Shown: piece after piece, positions 20,101 through 27,367 of the stretch
How the letters are laid out: every line of letters starts with the position of its first letter
Numbering within the stretch: position 1 is the first letter of the stretch
DNA from: Colwellia psychrerythraea
GTDB taxonomy: Bacteria; Pseudomonadota; Gammaproteobacteria; Enterobacterales; Alteromonadaceae
Assembly (NCBI GenBank): GCA_002163005.1
Contig: MAAF01000078.1
Location: 10,108 to 53,920, forward strand
DNA length: 43,813 nucleotides
Reading direction: 5' to 3'
Notes under the pieces: model-generated
The model's input: the letters and a program-made list of their open reading frames with translations, nothing else
Told to the model about the DNA's origin: nothing
Databases searched by the model: none
Translations under genes and position numbers: made by a program

Positions 20101-20359
20101 TTGAAATAGAACGTACTTGCTCTACATCTGGCAACGCATACATTACGGCTTCAATCGGATAAGTAATTAGCTGTTCAACTTCTTCGGCAGCTAAACCCGG
20201 TGCTTCAGTATTTACCGCTACCTGAACATTCGTCACGTCAGGGAAAGCATCTAAATTTAATTTGGGGATCACCATAATAGATGCCGCCATAGTAGCGATC
20301 AGTGCGATGATCACTAACAGTCGATTATTGATCGACCAATCAATCATTTTATTAAACAT
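17144..20359 (-). CDS. czcA: Heavy-metal RND efflux pump, CzcA/CusA family
   Basis: A 1071-residue inner-membrane RND pump that drives metal ions out through a CzcB/CzcC-type tripartite complex using the proton gradient. Twelve helices and two large periplasmic loops follow the family plan. The helix-4 signature reads AIGMLVDGSVVMVEN (about 410-425), not the DFGxxxDGA form of Zn/Co/Cd CzcA proteins, so the metal is uncertain. An acidic, His-containing insert lies after it (about 430-470, DAGSPIFDPHDVEHDEAG). An excellent GGAGGA site precedes the ATG. Last gene of the operon; czcB stops 14 bp upstream. Confidence 0.92.
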   Translation of the reverse strand: MFNKMIDWSINNRLLVIIALIATMAASIMVIPKLNLDAFPDVTNVQVAVNTEAPGLAAEEVEQLITYPIEAVMYALPDVEQVRSISKTGLSGVTVVFKEGTDIYFARQLVFERLQAAKELIPQGVGTPAMGPNTSGLGQVFQYLLIADKDSGYDSMTLRSLNDWIVKLLVMPVDGVTDVLSFGGNVRQYQVNIEPSKLLSYQLTQDDIVTALDNNNANVGGWYMNRGQEQLVIRGTGWFNSGEAGLADIRQVPVKTVDGTVVTIDDVAKVSLGSEIRQGAVTMTRRDAQGNIENLGEVVSGIVLKRMGANTKATIDGISARIPMINQALPEGVRFEPFYDQADLITKAVDTVVEALALAFIFIAIVLALFLMNLRATFLVLISIPISIAIALMVMSWIGLSANLMSLGGIAVAIGMLVDGSVVMVENMFKHLNRPDSAHYKNAQERNTSTDAGSPIFDPHDVEHDEAGIPLRLKEAGKEVARPVFFAASIILVVFTPLFSFEGVEAKLFQPMAISIILAVISAILVALFVVPALATFMFKKGVKERESFVLKPLDKLYRKGLKAAMKHTKVVIAASVLLLVAAASLVPQIGTEFVPELEEGTINLRATLAPSASLETALSVAPILEAKLMEFPEVEYTLSRIGRAEIGGDPEPVNNIEIYIGLKPVSEWTSAENRVELQGLMEEKLEQFPGLLLNFSQPIATRVDELLSGVKAQLAIKLFGPELAMLATKGQEIEAAIKQIDGARDVALEQIAGEAQLVIKPKRQQLSRFGLSVGDVMAVVKNGIGGVSAGQIINGNERYDIYVRIEEKYRDNQEAIADLRIQSPTGAWVRLGDIATVSFESGPPQVRRDDVQRRVVIQANVQGRDMGSVVADIRETIANKVDLPAGYSVVIGGQFENQQRAQQRLSVVVPLSLALIALLLYFAFGSVGQAMLILVNVPLAVIGGIFSLYISGQYLSVPSSVGFITLFGVAVLNGVVMVESINQLVKDGIDTSKAVFDGAVSRLRPVLMTAITSALGLIPMLMSNGVGAEIQRPLASVIVGGLVTATLLTLFVLPVLYAWFSKAKIKELRD

Positions 20360-20373
20360 AATCTTATTCCTCC

Positions 20374-21720
20374 CTAGTGGCCATGCGGATCAAATCCGCC
20401 TTTTGCTATTTCTGACGCAACAAAAAATGCACCTTTTGTCACCACACGGGTATTAGGCGCAATACCGATAATTTGACGGTAATTGCCTAATGGCTGGCCT
20501 AATTCAACTTCAACGGCTTTAAATTCACCGGGATGGTCTTCAACAAATACCGTCCAATCACCATCTGCACCACGCATTAATGCAGTTTCTGGTACCGCTA
20601 TTACTGGAGCTTGGGTATCAAATTGAAAATTAACATTAACAAACATGCCTGAATGCAAACTGTCGTCGGTATTTTCAACCGACAATCTAACGATTCGGGT
20701 ACGCGTACTTGGATCAATGGTATGTGCTTCTTGAATGACCTTGGCCTCATGCACTTGTCCAGCAAACTCAACTTTTGCTATGGTGCCAATGGGAAGACTT
20801 AACTTTTTATTTGGCGAAACACGCGCTTCAACCCATAAGTCTTTTTCATCGGCCAACACCATTACTTTTTCGCCTGCAGGCACGCGTTGCCCTTGTGAGA
20901 AATCATCACTTAATACCACGCCTGAACGCTGAGCAACTAAGGTATATTCGCCAAGATTTGATGAGTTGTTTTTCACAATATCTTTAATGGCTGCTTTCGT
21001 TAAACCAAAGGCGGTTAATCGACCATAGGCAGAAATGTAATCTGTTTCACTGGCTAATAAACGGCTTTCACTGACCGTACCAAGACCCAATTTTTTAGTT
21101 CGCTGCCAGTCACTGTAAGCTACACGATATTCTGCTTGTGCTTCTGCCATTGATTCACTAAATAAAGTAACTAATGCCTGACCTTTAGTTACATGCTCGC
21201 CCAAAATAGCGTGACGACTGATCACTACCGATTCAGTTCGCGGTGACACTATATAACTGGTGTAACCATTCGCTTTTATTTCCCCAGGTGCATAAACACT
21301 TTTAGCAAAAATTTGTGGTGTTAACCTAGTTACTTTGATGTTAGCTAATGCCATTTTTTCAGGAGTAAAACTTATGCCTTCTTCATGTTCTTCTTCACTC
21401 TTTTGTTCACTATTTGTTTCACTGCCATGGCCGTGACCATCATCAGCTTTCTCTTCTTTACCATGCGCTTCTTTGCTTTCATTACTGCCGTGATCATGAG
21501 CACTTTCGCCATGTGCTTCTTCAGTTTCAGCTTCATGATTATGTTCAGTTTTTACTACGGTTGATTGCTCTTTCAACGGCGTACTTTCAAGCGCTGCATC
21601 GCTGTAAGAATACACTGTGGTAGACGCGATAGCTAAGCTGGTGAATATACTGCTTAAGGTAATGAGTTTTATTGTTCTTGCTATTTTTTTAGATGTTTTG
21701 TCAGTTATTTTATTTTTCAT
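20374..21720 (-). CDS. czcB: RND efflux periplasmic adaptor, CzcB-like
   Basis: Membrane-fusion adaptor of the metal pump, about 448 residues. A membrane anchor or signal helix (about 15-35) is followed by a His/Glu-rich stretch (about 55-120, many HDHG/HGHG runs) probably binding metal, then the barrel-sandwich and beta-barrel domains of HlyD-type adaptors (GYTSYIVSPRTESVVISRH and ALVTLFSESMAEAQAEY are typical). The C-terminus ends in GGFDPHGH. The long frame opens at a TTG (21744); the ATG at 21720 with a GGAATT site is preferred. Confidence 0.9.
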   Translation of the reverse strand: MKNKITDKTSKKIARTIKLITLSSIFTSLAIASTTVYSYSDAALESTPLKEQSTVVKTEHNHEAETEEAHGESAHDHGSNESKEAHGKEEKADDGHGHGSETNSEQKSEEEHEEGISFTPEKMALANIKVTRLTPQIFAKSVYAPGEIKANGYTSYIVSPRTESVVISRHAILGEHVTKGQALVTLFSESMAEAQAEYRVAYSDWQRTKKLGLGTVSESRLLASETDYISAYGRLTAFGLTKAAIKDIVKNNSSNLGEYTLVAQRSGVVLSDDFSQGQRVPAGEKVMVLADEKDLWVEARVSPNKKLSLPIGTIAKVEFAGQVHEAKVIQEAHTIDPSTRTRIVRLSVENTDDSLHSGMFVNVNFQFDTQAPVIAVPETALMRGADGDWTVFVEDHPGEFKAVEVELGQPLGNYRQIIGIAPNTRVVTKGAFFVASEIAKGGFDPHGH

Positions 21721-21788
21721 TTTTAATTCCAAATTCTTTGACAACGTACGCTTATCGAAACAGCGTAAGATGAGATAACAGGTTTAGT

Positions 21789-23021
21789 TTAATAGCTGAG
21801 TGCCATATTTAATTGACCTACATTGAGTAGCCATTGCACTTCACTTATTTTGAACTGGGCTTGTAATTCAATGCCCGCGTATAAACCTTCTGCTCGTTGT
21901 TGTAACGCTAATAAATAATCAGCCGTATTTAAATCACCTACTTGCCATTGCTTTTCCAATAACTGCGCACTGTGTTCACCACGCCCTTGCATTAATTGTT
22001 GCCAACGAGCAAGATATTTTTTATTAGAGATTAATGACGCGGTACTCGCCTGTATCAAATACTTTTGCTTACGCATTACTGAACGAAAATTCGCTTCTGC
22101 TGCGATAGCTTGTTGATTTTTGGCTTTTGCGTTGGCTTGGTGATCATTACGAATATTTAGTGGCATGGAGAAAGTCACGCCAACAACATTATCGACATCA
22201 TTTTTTCCGGCACTAATACCAATAGTGGGATCAGCTTTGGTTTCAAGCATGGCATATTGAGCTTTGCTTTTTTGTATCTGCCATAGCGCTTGAGAGGCTA
22301 ATACTTGAGGGTGCTGCGTTAACCACTGTTCAGCTACTTGAAAGTTTGTCACGCCCAAGCCCTGCCTTGGATATGCTTGGGTGTCAGGACGCCAATCAGG
22401 CAGTAACTCATTAACTTCAGCCTGCGCTTGTGTTAACTGCGCTTGTATTTGGGCCGTTGTATTGAGTAATTGCGACAAATTCAAAAACGTTAGCTCCGCA
22501 TCAACCGGACCGAGATCGCCAGCTTTTTGCCTTTTAGTAACAATTTTCAGAAGAATGTCTAATTGTTGCTCTTGTTCAAAAGCAAGTGACGACTTGTCCA
22601 TAGCAAGTTGCCAGTTAATTAATGCTTTTAATGCTTGGGCTTTTTTGCGCGCTACCGCATAAGTAAACTGTTTACTGGCAGCGGTTATTATTTTATCGCC
22701 GATGGCAGCATTAACAGCCTGCTTATCCCACAAATCAATAGTTTGACTAATACCTATATTAAAGTTATTGCCGTCACCTTCTCGCTCAAAACCGGTGGAT
22801 AATTCAGGGTTATATAGGGGTAATTTACTGCCTTGTGCTTTTGAAAATTCAGCATTCATGAGCTCACGCGCTGAAACAATATCAGGATGCTTATTGATTT
22901 GCCGGTCGAGCCAATCACTTGATAAAATTGGTTTAGCAAAAGCAAAGCAACTTACAGACAAACTTGCCGATAAGCCGATAAATAATACGACTCCAGCAGA
23001 TTTTGCTGAGAAAAATTTCAT
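21789..23021 (-). CDS. czcC: Outer-membrane efflux protein, CzcC-like
   Basis: A 410-residue TolC-family protein: a signal peptide (about 1-29, ending SCFAFAKP) and two long alpha-helical repeats rich in Ala, Gln and Leu, with the family phrase LPLYNPELSTGFEREGDGNN near the N-terminus. It forms the outer-membrane channel of the tripartite metal pump. Position between the small periplasmic protein and czcB on the same strand is the normal czc order. Confidence 0.88.
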   Translation of the reverse strand: MKFFSAKSAGVVLFIGLSASLSVSCFAFAKPILSSDWLDRQINKHPDIVSARELMNAEFSKAQGSKLPLYNPELSTGFEREGDGNNFNIGISQTIDLWDKQAVNAAIGDKIITAASKQFTYAVARKKAQALKALINWQLAMDKSSLAFEQEQQLDILLKIVTKRQKAGDLGPVDAELTFLNLSQLLNTTAQIQAQLTQAQAEVNELLPDWRPDTQAYPRQGLGVTNFQVAEQWLTQHPQVLASQALWQIQKSKAQYAMLETKADPTIGISAGKNDVDNVVGVTFSMPLNIRNDHQANAKAKNQQAIAAEANFRSVMRKQKYLIQASTASLISNKKYLARWQQLMQGRGEHSAQLLEKQWQVGDLNTADYLLALQQRAEGLYAGIELQAQFKISEVQWLLNVGQLNMALSY

Positions 23022-23150
23022 AATAATCTCTTAATTCAATAATTAAATGCCGCAACTAAACCAAGATAAACTCACTAGGCTAACTTCAATTGAATTAAGC
23101 TAGGGGCTAGTTAAGAATAAATCTGTTACGGGTATAGTTTTAAAATTAAA

Positions 23151-23498
23151 TTAAGATATTGGGGGGCGTATAGGTTCTTCGGTGAAGATTTTGTCTACAT
23201 TATCGCTATAAAAATACTGATTTGTGATGATAAATTCAGGGGTCGGTAGCGTAGATTTATTCGTTGCAACCCACTGAGTGTGAGTGCCTTGACAGTGACC
23301 ACAATGATGGCAATCTTTAATATTATGTTCAGTGTCAGATGATTCATCGAAAAGTTCGACATCATCACTATCATGGGAATGTTCTGTTTGAATATGTTGA
23401 GAATCGACTACATGATTTTCGTCTGAATCAGCTACAGCAGCATACGATTGCAATGCAACCAATATTACTAATATTAAGCCAATCCAAGTGTTTTTCAT
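23151..23498 (-). CDS. Small periplasmic Cys/His-rich protein heading the metal efflux operon
   Basis: A 115-residue protein with a signal peptide (about 1-21, ending SYAAVADS). The mature part is acidic and His-rich (QTEHSHDSDD, DTEHN) and carries a compact cluster DCHHCGHCQGTHTQW (about 62-76) with three Cys and four His in fifteen residues, a plausible metal site. The C-terminal EEPIRPPIS resembles small proteins found before czcC in other Gammaproteobacteria. It lies 129 bp upstream of czcC on the same strand, so it is probably the operon's first gene and a periplasmic metal binder. No named family recognised. Confidence 0.75.
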   Translation of the reverse strand: MKNTWIGLILVILVALQSYAAVADSDENHVVDSQHIQTEHSHDSDDVELFDESSDTEHNIKDCHHCGHCQGTHTQWVATNKSTLPTPEFIITNQYFYSDNVDKIFTEEPIRPPIS

Positions 23499-23954
23499 CT
23501 GTAGCGTATACTCTACTATTAAGAATCTTCGAGGCTTATGCTAATCAAAAAAGTTAGCCTAGTCAATAAAGTTGAAGGGCATCGTTACACTTTATAACAA
23601 TATGAAAAAGGTAACTTTCGTTAGCCTTTTATTGCAGCTGTTGCTTATCAATAACTTAAATCGACAGTTTTAATTGTCTTATTTAATCAAACAGTTAACT
23701 AATTATTTATCAAATTAAAGTGGTGTAGCTTACAAGTTTAACGTGACACCTGATGCTACTTAATCCCCGTATATATCAAAGTCCTTTAGCAGGAACCGTA
23801 AATTTATAGCTTTCATTGTTGCTATTTTTCGGAGGACGACAATAATATATAGTTCCAATATTGCTACATAATATTAACAATTAGATTGAACTCTAAGTGA
23901 AAATAAAATATAAAACTGTCATATTAAATAAATCAAAAACGACGAGAATAACTA
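23499..23954. other. 456-bp gene-free stretch between the efflux operon and the dioxygenase gene
   Basis: AT-rich DNA between divergent genes, so it must hold both promoters. Near 23606-23630 it has a terminator-like hairpin oriented for the minus strand (listed separately). The rest (23640-23954) has several A/T tracts and no ORF with a ribosome site; I found no riboswitch consensus or repeat that I can name. Confidence 0.6.
23605..23630 (-). terminator. Terminator-like hairpin upstream of the metal efflux operon
   Basis: On the minus strand, AAAAGGCTAAC, loop GAAA, GTTACCTTTT then a further T. It is a stem of about ten pairs with one bulge, a GNRA tetraloop and a T tail, very like the terminator at 13285-13308. 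No gene ends here on the minus strand. It lies 107 bp upstream of the small periplasmic protein, so it could be an attenuator in a leader RNA or the remnant of a lost gene. Confidence 0.5.
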
Positions 23955-24650
23955 ATGAGCCAATTTATAGGTGTGTTTGACAACGCTTTACCTGATGAAC
24001 TATGCGACAAACTAATGCAAGGCCATCAAAAAAGTGACAAAGTCGTTAGTGGTCGAGTTGGTAGCGGTGTTAATACACAGCTAAAAGAGAGCCATGATGT
24101 CACTATGGTTGAAAAAGAGTGGCAAGCACTACAACTTGAACTTATTAATGCCAGCTATTCCCATGTAAAAGCTTATTTAAATGAACATTATATGGCATTA
24201 ATTTCAGCATTGAACCCAACTGTCACAGACCCAGAAACAGGCTTACCTACGTCGGTAACCAAAGAAAATTTTGATCGTTTAGGAACCGCTTATCTAGACC
24301 AACTGATCCAGTACGTTTTTTGTTATGACAATTTTACCGTTCAGCGATATGAACAAGGGGTTGGTGGTTATCATTATTGGCATTCAGAAATTTTTCCGCA
24401 ACTGCCACATAATAAGCCATTACACAGAGTATTAGCCTTTTTATATTACTTAAATGATGTTGAAGAAGGTGGCGAAACTGAATTTCATTATCAAGGAATA
24501 AAAGTTAAACCTAAAAAAGGTACATTAGTTATTTTTCCTGCGGGTTTTACTCATACGCATAAAGGTCATATTCCTTTATCCGATGAGAAATATGTAGTCA
24601 CTTCATGGTTAATGTATAACAAAGCCGAACAGCTCTACGGTAAGAAATAA
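23955..24650 (+). CDS. 2-oxoglutarate/Fe(II)-dependent dioxygenase (prolyl 4-hydroxylase-like)
   Basis: A 231-residue cytosolic enzyme of the P4H-like 2OG-Fe(II) fold. The iron triad can be placed as HxE in GYHYWHSEIF (about residues 137-146; note Glu where Asp is usual) and the distal His in PAGFTHTHKGHIPL (about 196-209). The run RVLAFLYYLNDVEEGGETEF is the family's core strand region, and KYVVTSW holds the 2OG-side basic residue. The target is unknown. It is a single gene with its own promoter region; the weak GAGAATAA ribosome site supports the ATG. Confidence 0.85.
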   Translation: MSQFIGVFDNALPDELCDKLMQGHQKSDKVVSGRVGSGVNTQLKESHDVTMVEKEWQALQLELINASYSHVKAYLNEHYMALISALNPTVTDPETGLPTSVTKENFDRLGTAYLDQLIQYVFCYDNFTVQRYEQGVGGYHYWHSEIFPQLPHNKPLHRVLAFLYYLNDVEEGGETEFHYQGIKVKPKKGTLVIFPAGFTHTHKGHIPLSDEKYVVTSWLMYNKAEQLYGKK

Positions 24651-24670
24651 TATTACCTAGCTTGGGTTAA

Positions 24671-24769
24671 CTAAAAACCAACATCTACCAAGGCACAGCT
24701 AACTAGCAAGAATTCGCTTAACTTAACTGTTAGTCGTCTTTTTGCTTCTTCAGAGGAAATATTAACCAT
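24671..24769 (-). other. Short open frame, 32 codons, of doubtful status
   Basis: An ATG at 24769 opens a frame reading MVNISSEEAKRRL and ending VSCALVDVGF. It could be extended to a TTG at 24781 (LTRS-M). It lies just downstream of the hydrolase gene on the same strand. The composition is protein-like but there is no good ribosome site for the ATG, and no family is recognised. It may be a fragment of a decayed gene. Confidence 0.2.
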
Positions 24770-24830
24770 AGAGCGGGTCAACTCTCTGGTAGCGTCTCAA
24801 TCTCCAAACTAATTATTTTCAATAAAATAT

Positions 24831-25730
24831 TTAATCTTGTTTCTGCTTACTTAAGTTGTTATTTAAAAACTCTCGTACAGCTGCTTGTGCATCGAGGTGT
24901 GCTTGTTTGTTATAACCAACACGAACATTTCCCCATGGCCGTTGCTTTGATTCCCGCCGCACATTCTTTAACAGCTGGTAGCGCTGTTGTTGATCATCAA
25001 AATTATGATACGCACCTGTAAACGTCCATAATTGCTGTTGTGATTCATCTTTACTATTATTTAGTAGTTGCTGACAATGAATTGGTTGGGTCCATTCATC
25101 GTCTTGGCCCATCAAAATCCGTATAGGCACATTAGCTTTATATTGTTTACCTGACATCAGGTACTGTTGGTACTGCCAACAACTTGGATAAAATGCGATG
25201 CCAGCGTTGTAACCATGCCCTTCTGTGGCAGAATTCTGCTCTAATACTTTTAATGTTATGGCACCACCATAAGACCAGCCGAATAATGCAATATTGTTTG
25301 GGTTCACTTCACTGAGTGATTGTAAGTAATTTAGTGCAACCAAAGCATCTTTAGGTCTGCGTTGGTTAAAGTGTTGCCATATTTTGTCTTCGGCTGTGCA
25401 AATATCTTTGATGCCTAGATGGCTAAAGCTATCTACAATCAATGTTGTATAACCCCATTCATTGAGGGTTTTGCCCCACTGATGATGTTTATTTGAAATC
25501 CCATAACAGCCATGTAGTAATACAGCTGCGGGATGGGGACCAACTCCGTTAGCATGCATTAAGGTAGCTGATAACTGGTATTTATCTAACGACTCAGTGT
25601 TCGACAGCAAGATAATTTTTCCCACCGGTTTTTCAGGCAATTGCAATAATACCAGCGCTATTGCCACCGCGAGGATAGCAAGAAACATTATAAATTTTAT
25701 CTTGGTTGGGAGAGTTGTCATTTTTTCCAT
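24831..25730 (-). CDS. Membrane-anchored dienelactone-hydrolase-like alpha/beta hydrolase
   Basis: A 299-residue alpha/beta hydrolase. An N-terminal helix (about 11-30) with no clear cleavage site suggests an inner-membrane anchor with the enzyme in the periplasm. The triad is visible: Ser153 in GWSYGG, Asp210/211 in GQDDEW, His242 in AYHNFD; the oxyanion region is LLHGCYG (about 71-77). Family members cleave esters, lactones or sometimes peptides; Ser replaces the Cys of true dienelactone hydrolase. Last gene of the five-gene cassette: its ATG overlaps the upstream stop by 13 bp with GGAG 6 bp before. A second ATG at 25721 would give a 4-bp ATGA overlap. Confidence 0.8.
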   Translation of the reverse strand: MEKMTTLPTKIKFIMFLAILAVAIALVLLQLPEKPVGKIILLSNTESLDKYQLSATLMHANGVGPHPAAVLLHGCYGISNKHHQWGKTLNEWGYTTLIVDSFSHLGIKDICTAEDKIWQHFNQRRPKDALVALNYLQSLSEVNPNNIALFGWSYGGAITLKVLEQNSATEGHGYNAGIAFYPSCWQYQQYLMSGKQYKANVPIRILMGQDDEWTQPIHCQQLLNNSKDESQQQLWTFTGAYHNFDDQQQRYQLLKNVRRESKQRPWGNVRVGYNKQAHLDAQAAVREFLNNNLSKQKQD

Positions 25731-27367
25731 TTATAGCTCCACTTCAACGGATGGAGCATATTGATGAACCAATTAATCTCTGCTAGCCAGTGTGCGATGT
25801 CACCTATGAGCTGTACATCTTTTTCCTCTACAAAATAACCCGAGGGTAATGTACCGATAAAGATAATTGGTACATTATTGGCGTTGGCGTTTTCGATAAT
25901 CATCGATACTACGGGGGTTACTGCGGGCACACCAATCACCAACAAACAGCCACATTCCACCATATTACTTTGCAAGGCTTGAGAACATTCTGGGTCAATA
26001 TTTTCATCCCCGGCCAGAATTTGTGGTTTTAGTAACCCCGAACAATGTTGGCAGTGAAGATCGCGTTGTAACCACAGCGGTATGGGAGGCCATGCTTGTT
26101 GCTGCGCGCAGTCAAGGCAATATAACCTTTTTATTGAACCATAACATTCGTAAACCGGATGCTGTTCAGTATTAAAAAGGCTATCAACTGTTTCAGTAAA
26201 CAACCCCGATAAATAATGGCTCAACAAGTAATCGAGTTGCTTATCAATGTTATTTTTATTAATTGTCAATACTTGCTGGTAGTAGTCGTAAGATGCTTTC
26301 CAATAGAGATATCGGCAACGTTTCGACGCTTTAAATTCAGCCAGAGTATAACTAGTGATTGGAACCTTGGGATCTAACCATTGCCCGGAGGGATAATCTG
26401 GCAGTGTTCCTTTACGTATCCCTGATCCCGTAATAGCCACGCATTGTTTAGCCCTTAAGCGATTGATTAGCAGGAGCTTAAATGTTCTCCAAAGCTCGCT
26501 TTGTAGTAGGTTATGATTTATATATCGTCTGTACAAACTTAATGTTATCAAGCTACTCATGATAAAGGGGATTAACAGAGGCGCGCTTAACTGATCTAAC
26601 CCAGTGATTAACCAGAAATACCAAATAATCCATGCCAATAGGGTATTAAATGTTGCCGCTAACGTAGCTAACCTAGAATGCTTTAAAAATAGCGTTTTTA
26701 TCGAGAAGTAAGCCAGAGCCAAGTTAATTGCCCATAAGTCGACCAAAACATATAAGTTTAGTCCCGTAAACCATTGAGCTATGAGGCCACCTGTTAGGCT
26801 AATACCAAGGGTTTGCAAAGTGGCTACCGGATATTGATAGGCCATAGCAGACACCATGAGAAATATTGCAATTTCTCTACTATACGTCTGAAAAACAGGC
26901 TCAGCTGCCCCTTCAAATAAAAGATGATTTGTATCTAAGGAAAACAATGAAACAGTTAATACAATGACCAAAATACTGGCCATTGCGGGAAGAGATAATA
27001 TTGGCAATTGCCTTGGAATGAGTAAGGCGCGTAATCGAAATTCAATCAATAGACATAGTAGCAATGTAACAAGAAACAAGCACAATCCTTTGATGCTGAG
27101 TATAGAATCGCCCCAATACATGCCAACTATTGCGCCGTTATAGCCTGCAATGCCAAGCCTCCATTCTTTCACAGTGTAGTCTTTAATGATGAGGCTTAAG
27201 CTATTGTTGATTAATACAGCAAGCATAGCGGCAAAAGCAGACCACACAGAAACCAGAGCAATGGCTACAAAAATTAATAGACCAGACGTTTGCCGATCTA
27301 AAAAGGCAAGTTGGGCGAATGACCTACATTGAACGGCAAAATGATTTTTAAAATTGGCATTTATCAT
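25718..27367 (-). CDS. Fusion: urea-transporter-like membrane domain plus degenerate sirtuin domain
   Basis: About 549 residues. Residues 1-310 are about ten hydrophobic helices with urea-transporter traits occurring twice: GYNGAIVG (about 75-82) with LPILSLPAM (121-129), and TFNTLLAW (239-246) with APLLIPF (about 262-268). Residues ~310-549 resemble Sir2: TGSGIR for the GAGIS loop, LPDYP for IPDFR, ETVD for QNID, two CxxC zinc pairs (LYCLDC, LHCQHC), and LLVIGVPAVTP for the GTSLxVxPA segment. The catalytic His of the HG motif is Tyr here (ECYGS, about residue 409). Deacylase activity is therefore unlikely; NAD or ADP-ribose binding may persist. The longest frame opens at GTG 27451; ATG 27367 gives a 20-bp overlap with the decarboxylase gene and is preferred. 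Confidence 0.75.
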   Translation of the reverse strand: MINANFKNHFAVQCRSFAQLAFLDRQTSGLLIFVAIALVSVWSAFAAMLAVLINNSLSLIIKDYTVKEWRLGIAGYNGAIVGMYWGDSILSIKGLCLFLVTLLLCLLIEFRLRALLIPRQLPILSLPAMASILVIVLTVSLFSLDTNHLLFEGAAEPVFQTYSREIAIFLMVSAMAYQYPVATLQTLGISLTGGLIAQWFTGLNLYVLVDLWAINLALAYFSIKTLFLKHSRLATLAATFNTLLAWIIWYFWLITGLDQLSAPLLIPFIMSSLITLSLYRRYINHNLLQSELWRTFKLLLINRLRAKQCVAITGSGIRKGTLPDYPSGQWLDPKVPITSYTLAEFKASKRCRYLYWKASYDYYQQVLTINKNNIDKQLDYLLSHYLSGLFTETVDSLFNTEQHPVYECYGSIKRLYCLDCAQQQAWPPIPLWLQRDLHCQHCSGLLKPQILAGDENIDPECSQALQSNMVECGCLLVIGVPAVTPVVSMIIENANANNVPIIFIGTLPSGYFVEEKDVQLIGDIAHWLAEINWFINMLHPLKWSYKWKK

